NCBI RefSeq assembly: GCF_011752935.1
Contig: NZ_VWWO01000001.1
Coordinates: forward strand, 2,790,001 to 2,854,000
Length of the DNA: 64,000 nt
Origin: Chitinophaga sp. Cy-1792
GTDB taxonomy: Bacteria > Bacteroidota > Bacteroidia > Chitinophagales > Chitinophagaceae
Reading direction: 5' to 3'
The notes below the pieces were generated by a model. That model had not been told where the DNA came from. It worked only from the letters and a program-made list of their open reading frames with translations, and ran no database searches. This document shows positions 59,495-64,000 of the stretch, piece by piece; positions within the stretch are counted from its first letter, which is position 1, and the number at the start of each line of letters is the position of its first letter. The translations under genes were made by a program, and so were the position numbers.

Positions 59495-61207
59495 ATGAAA
59501 AAGTTATTTATCATATTCTCGGCTGTGGCAGTGGGTTTGATTTCTTCCTGCCAGAAAGATTATCTGAATGTAAAGAAAATCGATGCCAATATTTCTACGG
59601 ATCTGTTGTATTCCAACTATCCCTATTTTCAGTCTGCCGTATACAATGCTTACAGTTACCTGCCGGATGGATTAGGTAATATCACCATGGAAGCGGCTTC
59701 CGACTTTGCAGAAGCTACGAATGTAACGGATAACTCCCAGCTCTTCAACCTGGGTATCTGGAGTCAGTACCTGCTGCCGGATAGTTACTGGACATTAGGT
59801 TTTGGAGGTATCCGCCAGGCAAATCTGGTGCTGAAGAATTTCAATAAAGTGAATTTGCAGGCAAAGCTGGATAAAATCAATGGGCCAGATAGTACAGATT
59901 ATAAAAATTCAGTGTATTGGGTAAAGATGTCTGAAGGGGAGATGTATTTCCTGAGAGCCTTCTATTACTTTGAGCTGGTAAAGCGCTACGGTCCTATGCC
60001 TATCATGGACACTGCCGTGGATTATAACAATCCTGACAGTTACATTGGTATGAAACGTAATACCCTGGATGAATGTATCAAGTACATTGTCAGCAATTGC
60101 GATAAGGCAGCGGCTATTCTTCCTGTAACTGCTGCAAACGGGTATGACCAGGGGTTGGCGCTGCAAGGCGCTGCATTGGCCCTGAAAGCCCGTACACTAT
60201 TGTATGCGGCAAGCCCGCTCTATAAAGAGGCTGGTTGCACCGCTACCTGGGATGACGCTGCAAAGGCCGCCAATGCGGTGATTGCCTTAAATGCCTATTC
60301 GCTGGAATCTAACTACAAAACGATCTTCGGTAGCAGCAACGTAGGTTCCAAAGAAGCGATCTTCTATAAACGTTATGGCGCTATCAATACGTTGGAGGCC
60401 AGCAACTATCCGATTGCCTTCCAGGGAGCGACTGGTAACAGCCTGACGCCAACACAAAATTTTGTGGACGAATTTGAAGTAGTTACCAGAGATGCAGCAA
60501 AAAATCCGGTAAGCTCCGTGCCTTTCGACTGGAACAACCCGGTGCATGCTGCTAATCCATATGCTAACCGTGATCCGCGCCTGGACTCAACACTGTACCA
60601 CGACGGATCTGTGTTTTCCGGCTTCACTACCGCAACAATTGAAACATTTACCGGCGGTAGCAGCGGCCTGCCTAAGCAGAATGCTTCTAAAACAGGTTAT
60701 TATCTGGCTAAATATGTTAATGCTACCATCAACCTGAATAACGGTGGTACTGGTACTACTGCTGCACATGCCTGGATTTATTTCCGGTATGCAGAAATAC
60801 TGCTGGATTATGCAGAAGCAATGTATAACGCCAACGGGCCTGTGAATAATCCGAATGGATATAAAATGACGGCATTAGAGGCAATCAATGCCATAAGAAA
60901 CCGCAGCAGTGTGAAAATGCCGCTGTATACCGCTGCAAACCTTACTGCTGATGCCATCCAGCACGAACGTAATGTGGAACTGGGTATGGAAGGACACCGT
61001 TTCTGGGATGTAAGGAGATTGAAGAATGGAGTAGCTGTATTAAACGCACCTGTATATAGAGTCGAGATCACTAAAAGTGGTACATCCAAAACCTACGTTC
61101 GTAAAAAACTGGAAGATCGTGTATACCTGAAGAAAATGGATTGGTATCCGATCCCACAGTCAGAAATTACAAAAACCGGTTGGAATCAGAACGGGGATTG
61201 GAAATAA
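59495..61207 (+). CDS. SusD/RagB-like lipoprotein 2 of the tandem operon
   Basis: 570 residues, lipobox ISSC near residue 19. RagB helices FGGIRQANLVLKNFNKV, GEMYFLRAFYYFELVKRYG and MEGHRFWDVRRLKNGVAVL; the C-terminus has YPIPQSEITKTGWNQNGDW. It starts 21 bases after SusC2 and is followed by the operon's terminator. Confidence 0.93.
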   Translation: MKKLFIIFSAVAVGLISSCQKDYLNVKKIDANISTDLLYSNYPYFQSAVYNAYSYLPDGLGNITMEAASDFAEATNVTDNSQLFNLGIWSQYLLPDSYWTLGFGGIRQANLVLKNFNKVNLQAKLDKINGPDSTDYKNSVYWVKMSEGEMYFLRAFYYFELVKRYGPMPIMDTAVDYNNPDSYIGMKRNTLDECIKYIVSNCDKAAAILPVTAANGYDQGLALQGAALALKARTLLYAASPLYKEAGCTATWDDAAKAANAVIALNAYSLESNYKTIFGSSNVGSKEAIFYKRYGAINTLEASNYPIAFQGATGNSLTPTQNFVDEFEVVTRDAAKNPVSSVPFDWNNPVHAANPYANRDPRLDSTLYHDGSVFSGFTTATIETFTGGSSGLPKQNASKTGYYLAKYVNATINLNNGGTGTTAAHAWIYFRYAEILLDYAEAMYNANGPVNNPNGYKMTALEAINAIRNRSSVKMPLYTAANLTADAIQHERNVELGMEGHRFWDVRRLKNGVAVLNAPVYRVEITKSGTSKTYVRKKLEDRVYLKKMDWYPIPQSEITKTGWNQNGDWK

Positions 61208-61244
61208 GAGCTTAGGTATTGTTGATTTGTATCGAAATGAGCAA

Positions 61245-61270
61245 AAGGTCCCGCGTCTGCGGGACCTTGT
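61245..61270. terminator. Bidirectional terminator after the tandem SusCD operon
   Basis: A 10 bp stem (61245-61254 with 61259-61268) and GTCT loop; on the minus strand it is followed by TTTTGC, so it also ends the convergent amide hydrolase. Confidence 0.75.
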
Positions 61271-61286
61271 CGTTTAGGAAATATTG

Positions 61287-62345
61287 TTACATGCCTGCAG
61301 GCGACATAAAAACAAATGGGTTCGCAGCTACAAAATCTTTTGCCGCATTGCCGGCATATGTTTCACCTTTGGTTAGTGACAGCATCTTTACAGGCGCATT
61401 CTCTTTCAGGTCGAGGCTCTTGAAGTCGACCCAGAAGGTATTTGGTGTCAGCGCAGTCTCAAAAAAGTAGATCAGATTTTTCTGGTCCGCAACAGATCTC
61501 CAGCGTGTGGAAGAAATATTCGGTTGTCCGGGTGTGGTGATACCATAGGGTACAGAGCAGTTTCGTACCACGCTGAAAACGCTGGCGGTAGCGAGTTTCA
61601 GGTCGGCTGTTTTCGGAATGGCATCTATATAAAAACTGGCTCTTACAAATCTGTCAGACGCCCTGTTGGTACCCGGCAGGAAGGTGGTACCACCAATTCC
61701 TTTCCAGTATTCATTTAATGCGAGTTGTTGGTCGAAAGTAGGACTGTTGGTCATCACCGTATAGTCCGGACTTTCATGGATGATCAGCTTTTCGTTGATA
61801 TATTCGAAAACGGCATTATCACCGCTGGGGTCACTGACAGAGAGGTGTACGGTAGTCAGGCGATCCTGGCCGGGTACCTGGTCTGTTACAATGGTGAAAT
61901 CTTCTTTTTTCATAGCTGCCACTACTTCTTTAACAGTGGCGAAGTTGTCCAGCACATATTGTGTCCAGGCGGCAAGGGAGAGGCCTGGTTTCTTATGGTC
62001 CCATTTTGGGTACTGGGATTCTCCCAGCCACAGCAGGTTAGCTACCAGTCCTTTTTCGTTCATGCCATCGGAAGTAGATACTTTATAGGCAGATGCTATC
62101 ACGCTGCCATATTTGGATTTCCATTTGATCGTATTGCTGCCGGTGGCTCCATCACGGTTCATCCCTCTCGGAAACACCCAGAGGTCGGTCAGAATATCTT
62201 CACTCCAATCCATCGACCTACCGGTCATTATCAGACCATCCAGTCCTTTGTACACCACTCTGGTACAGGCTTTCCCATTATTGACAGCAAGCCCGCCGGC
62301 TACTACGGCGGCGATGACAGCCATCACTTTAATCAGCTTTTTCAT
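61287..62345 (-). CDS. Linear amide C-N hydrolase, choloylglycine/penicillin V acylase family
   Basis: The ATG at 62345 gives 352 residues with a signal peptide (LIKVMAVIAAVVAGGLAVNNGKA). Cleavage before Cys27 exposes CTRVVYKG, the N-terminal nucleophile of Ntn hydrolases. GRSMDWSED, the family Asp in MDWSED, and NSPTFDQQLALNEYW (Asn region) and RASDRFVRASFY (Arg) complete the active site. Family members split bile-salt amides, penicillin V or acyl-homoserine lactones; a periplasmic soil member is likelier to act on the latter two types. Confidence 0.9.
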   Translation of the reverse strand: MKKLIKVMAVIAAVVAGGLAVNNGKACTRVVYKGLDGLIMTGRSMDWSEDILTDLWVFPRGMNRDGATGSNTIKWKSKYGSVIASAYKVSTSDGMNEKGLVANLLWLGESQYPKWDHKKPGLSLAAWTQYVLDNFATVKEVVAAMKKEDFTIVTDQVPGQDRLTTVHLSVSDPSGDNAVFEYINEKLIIHESPDYTVMTNSPTFDQQLALNEYWKGIGGTTFLPGTNRASDRFVRASFYIDAIPKTADLKLATASVFSVVRNCSVPYGITTPGQPNISSTRWRSVADQKNLIYFFETALTPNTFWVDFKSLDLKENAPVKMLSLTKGETYAGNAAKDFVAANPFVFMSPAGM

Positions 62346-62518
62346 GATGAATGTATTTGTTAAGTACTGGATAAAACAGCCCTTCCGGTCAAATAGTTGA
62401 AATTCAATTATACTGAACATTATGGGCGGTAATATGTTAAGCAATAGATCAAGGTAGAAAGCAGATTAGCATTATCATCCGGACACACCGAAATCTCCCG
62501 TATTTAAAAATATATGTT

Positions 62519-63574
62519 ATGATCTACAGGATATTGCTTTTACCATTACTCTCCACATTATGCTATGCCTGCAACAGTTCTGAGGCAGCATCAGATGAAA
62601 CCCATGTTACTGCTGCTGTTGCCGGTGTCAATGCCATAAAGGGAATGGTATATCTGCCAGGGTCTACGTTTACCATGGGCACCAATGATGAAAATTCCTA
62701 TCCCGCAGAACGTCCTGCACACCAGGTAAGGGTAAAGGCTTTTTATATTGATGCTACGGAGGTCACTAACAAACAGTTTAAAGCATTTGTAGATGCTACC
62801 GGATATGTGACGGTAGCGGAGCGCAAGCCCGACTGGGAGGAGCTGAAAAAGCAATTGCCGCCGGGGACGCCGAAAATTCCGGATAATGAGCTGGTAGCCG
62901 GCGCCATGGTTTTTGAAGCACCTGATCATCCGGTAGATAAAAGTGATATCAGTAACTGGTGGAAATGGGTGCCCGGGGCCGACTGGAAACATCCGCAAGG
63001 ACCTGGCAGCAATCTGGACGGGCGCTGGGATCATCCCGTTGTACAGGTGGCCTGGGAAGATGCGAATGCTTACGCCAAATGGGCTGGAAAACGCCTGCCT
63101 ACGGAGGCCGAATGGGAATATGCCGCCAGGGGTGGTATGGAAGAAAAAAGATATGCCTGGGGCGATGATTTTACACCAGGAAATAAATACATGGCCAATA
63201 CCTTCCAGGGACATTTCCCTGATAAAGACGCCGGAGAAGATGGTTTTAAGGGAACAGCCCCGGTGGCCTCATTTCCACCGAATAAATTCGGGCTTTACGA
63301 CATGATAGGAAATGTCTGGGAGTGGACCGCCGACTGGTACGACGCAGATGAATACAAACAATTAGCCGCCAATAAAATTACCGATAACCCAAAGGGGCCC
63401 GCTGCTACCAGGAACCCGGAGAACCCTTACGCCATCGAAAGGGTGACAAAAGGAGGATCTTTTTTATGTGCCAACGACTACTGTATCAATTACAGACCGA
63501 GTGCCAGAAGAGGAACCGCCTTTGACTCCGGAGCCTCACACATTGGCTTCAGGTGTGTAAAAGATGTACGTTAA
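62519..63574 (+). CDS. Formylglycine-generating-enzyme-like (SUMF1/FGE-sulfatase domain) lipoprotein
   Basis: 351 residues. Lipoprotein signal (LLPLLSTLCYAC, Cys18), so periplasmic or surface. The FGE-sulfatase domain runs about 42-350: MVYLPGSTFTMGTNDENSYP, FYIDATEVTNKQFKAFV, RLPTEAEWEYAARGG, NVWEWTADWYD and near the end GGSFLCANDYCINYRPSARR. Both catalytic cysteines of true FGE, Cys317 and Cys322, five residues apart as in human Cys336/Cys341, are present. It should oxidise a sulfatase cysteine to formylglycine. No sulfatase gene is in view. Confidence 0.9.
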   Translation: MIYRILLLPLLSTLCYACNSSEAASDETHVTAAVAGVNAIKGMVYLPGSTFTMGTNDENSYPAERPAHQVRVKAFYIDATEVTNKQFKAFVDATGYVTVAERKPDWEELKKQLPPGTPKIPDNELVAGAMVFEAPDHPVDKSDISNWWKWVPGADWKHPQGPGSNLDGRWDHPVVQVAWEDANAYAKWAGKRLPTEAEWEYAARGGMEEKRYAWGDDFTPGNKYMANTFQGHFPDKDAGEDGFKGTAPVASFPPNKFGLYDMIGNVWEWTADWYDADEYKQLAANKITDNPKGPAATRNPENPYAIERVTKGGSFLCANDYCINYRPSARRGTAFDSGASHIGFRCVKDVR

Positions 63575-63590
63575 AAACGTACATCTTTTT
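63563..63590 (+). terminator. Terminator overlapping the FGE-like stop codon
   Basis: A perfect 10 bp stem (63563-63572 with 63576-63585) with loop AAA (63573-63575), then TTTTT. The stop (63572-63574) lies in it. Confidence 0.85.
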
Positions 63591-63598
63591 TATTACTT

Positions 63599-64000
63599 TT
63601 ATTTTGATTTCCCGGCAGGAAGTGCTTCCAGTAATTTACCCGCCACATCACCCATCGCTTTGCTTTCTATCCAGCGCACTACCGCTACCAGCTCATGTTC
63701 AGGGTCTACATAGATAATATTTGCACCATTACCGATATGCATAAACGCAGTTACAGGAGCCTTGGCTGCCAGTTTATGATCGGTATTCAGGAACCAGTTC
63801 ATATAGCCGTAGCCGGTATTGGCGGTGGTAGGGGTGAGCGCCTGCTGTACCCATTTCTCAGAGAGCAGCTGTTTGCCGTTCCAGTTACCTTTATTGAGCG
63901 TTAACCAGCCGAATCGGCCCATATCATAGGCATTGATGTACATACCCGCTCCCCAGTGGCCACCACCGCTGACAGACTGCACAGGCTGTCCGTCGAGTAC
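63599..64000 (-). CDS. Serine hydrolase (beta-lactamase family), C-terminal part
   Basis: The frame is open to the window edge, so the N-terminus is outside. Visible: GGGHWGAGMYINAYDMGRFGWLTL, GYGYMNWFL (YxN-like region of class C-type serine hydrolases) and MHIGNGANIIYVDPEHELVAVV (HxG/KTG-type motif). Probably a periplasmic esterase or D,D-peptidase; substrate unknown. Confidence 0.8.
   Translation of the reverse strand, partial: VLDGQPVQSVSGGGHWGAGMYINAYDMGRFGWLTLNKGNWNGKQLLSEKWVQQALTPTTANTGYGYMNWFLNTDHKLAAKAPVTAFMHIGNGANIIYVDPEHELVAVVRWIESKAMGDVAGKLLEALPAGKSK

Noticed and set aside
1..64000. CRISPR arrays, tRNA, rRNA and prophage modules
   Set aside because: No spaced direct-repeat arrays, no cloverleaf-like or conserved rRNA stretches, and no structural phage or integrase genes were seen.

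Overview
The window looks like a chromosomal segment of a Bacteroidota bacterium, most likely Chitinophaga or a close Chitinophagaceae relative. The grounds are three SusC/SusD outer-membrane uptake pairs, an ECF sigma/FecR/STN-SusC signalling cassette, WG-repeat proteins, DUF1080 and DUF2490 proteins, and promoters of the Bacteroidota type (-33 TTG or TTTG, -7 TAnnTTTG). The genus is an inference. I see no rRNA, tRNA, CRISPR array, prophage, transposase or plasmid gene.

Layout. 1-6850: cut alpha/beta hydrolase, YqgE, a MetF-like reductase, a TSUP permease, a DUF2490 barrel protein, DUF4268, a divergent MFS exporter/HxlR regulator pair and a small tyrosine phosphatase. 7091-15143: a ferritin-like protein, a membrane M48 peptidase, two overlapping WG-repeat paralogues and a NADAR protein. 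15278-23928: a TonB receptor plus PepSY reductase (iron uptake) divergent from a two-component system, then small membrane proteins, an SDR protein and an AraC regulator. 24044-31551: a YncE/phosphoesterase fusion, two glycosyltransferases and a GH78 rhamnosidase. 31761-35062: an Ohr/OhrR peroxide module with a readable operator-promoter, then an iron alcohol dehydrogenase and an Old Yellow Enzyme. 35354-41805: sigma factor, FecR, SusC with STN domain, SusD. 42009-49171: metallophosphoesterase, DUF1269, lactonase, peroxiredoxin plus DsbA-like protein, hydrolase, cupin, DUF1080, acetyltransferase. 49699-64000: an orphan membrane protein, a tandem SusC-SusD-SusC-SusD operon with no local regulator or CAZyme, an Ntn amide hydrolase, a formylglycine-generating-enzyme-like lipoprotein and a cut serine hydrolase.

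The most unusual signal is not a gene. Near gene 3' ends there is a dispersed family of paired palindromes (3874-3934, 23935-24019, 26672-26750, 35160-35239, 43873-43952, with degenerate relatives at 987-1033 and 41819-41984). Each hairpin has the centre GCC-NNN-GGC, usually GAA or GGA. Stems are perfect or nearly perfect, but stem sequence is unrelated from locus to locus. In the four best copies the two hairpins share a 5-8 nt arm, giving the order X - hairpin A - X' - hairpin B - X, so the middle arm can complete only one of the two full-length stems at a time. One copy contributes the last codons and the stop of a gene; another lies downstream of a separate strong terminator.
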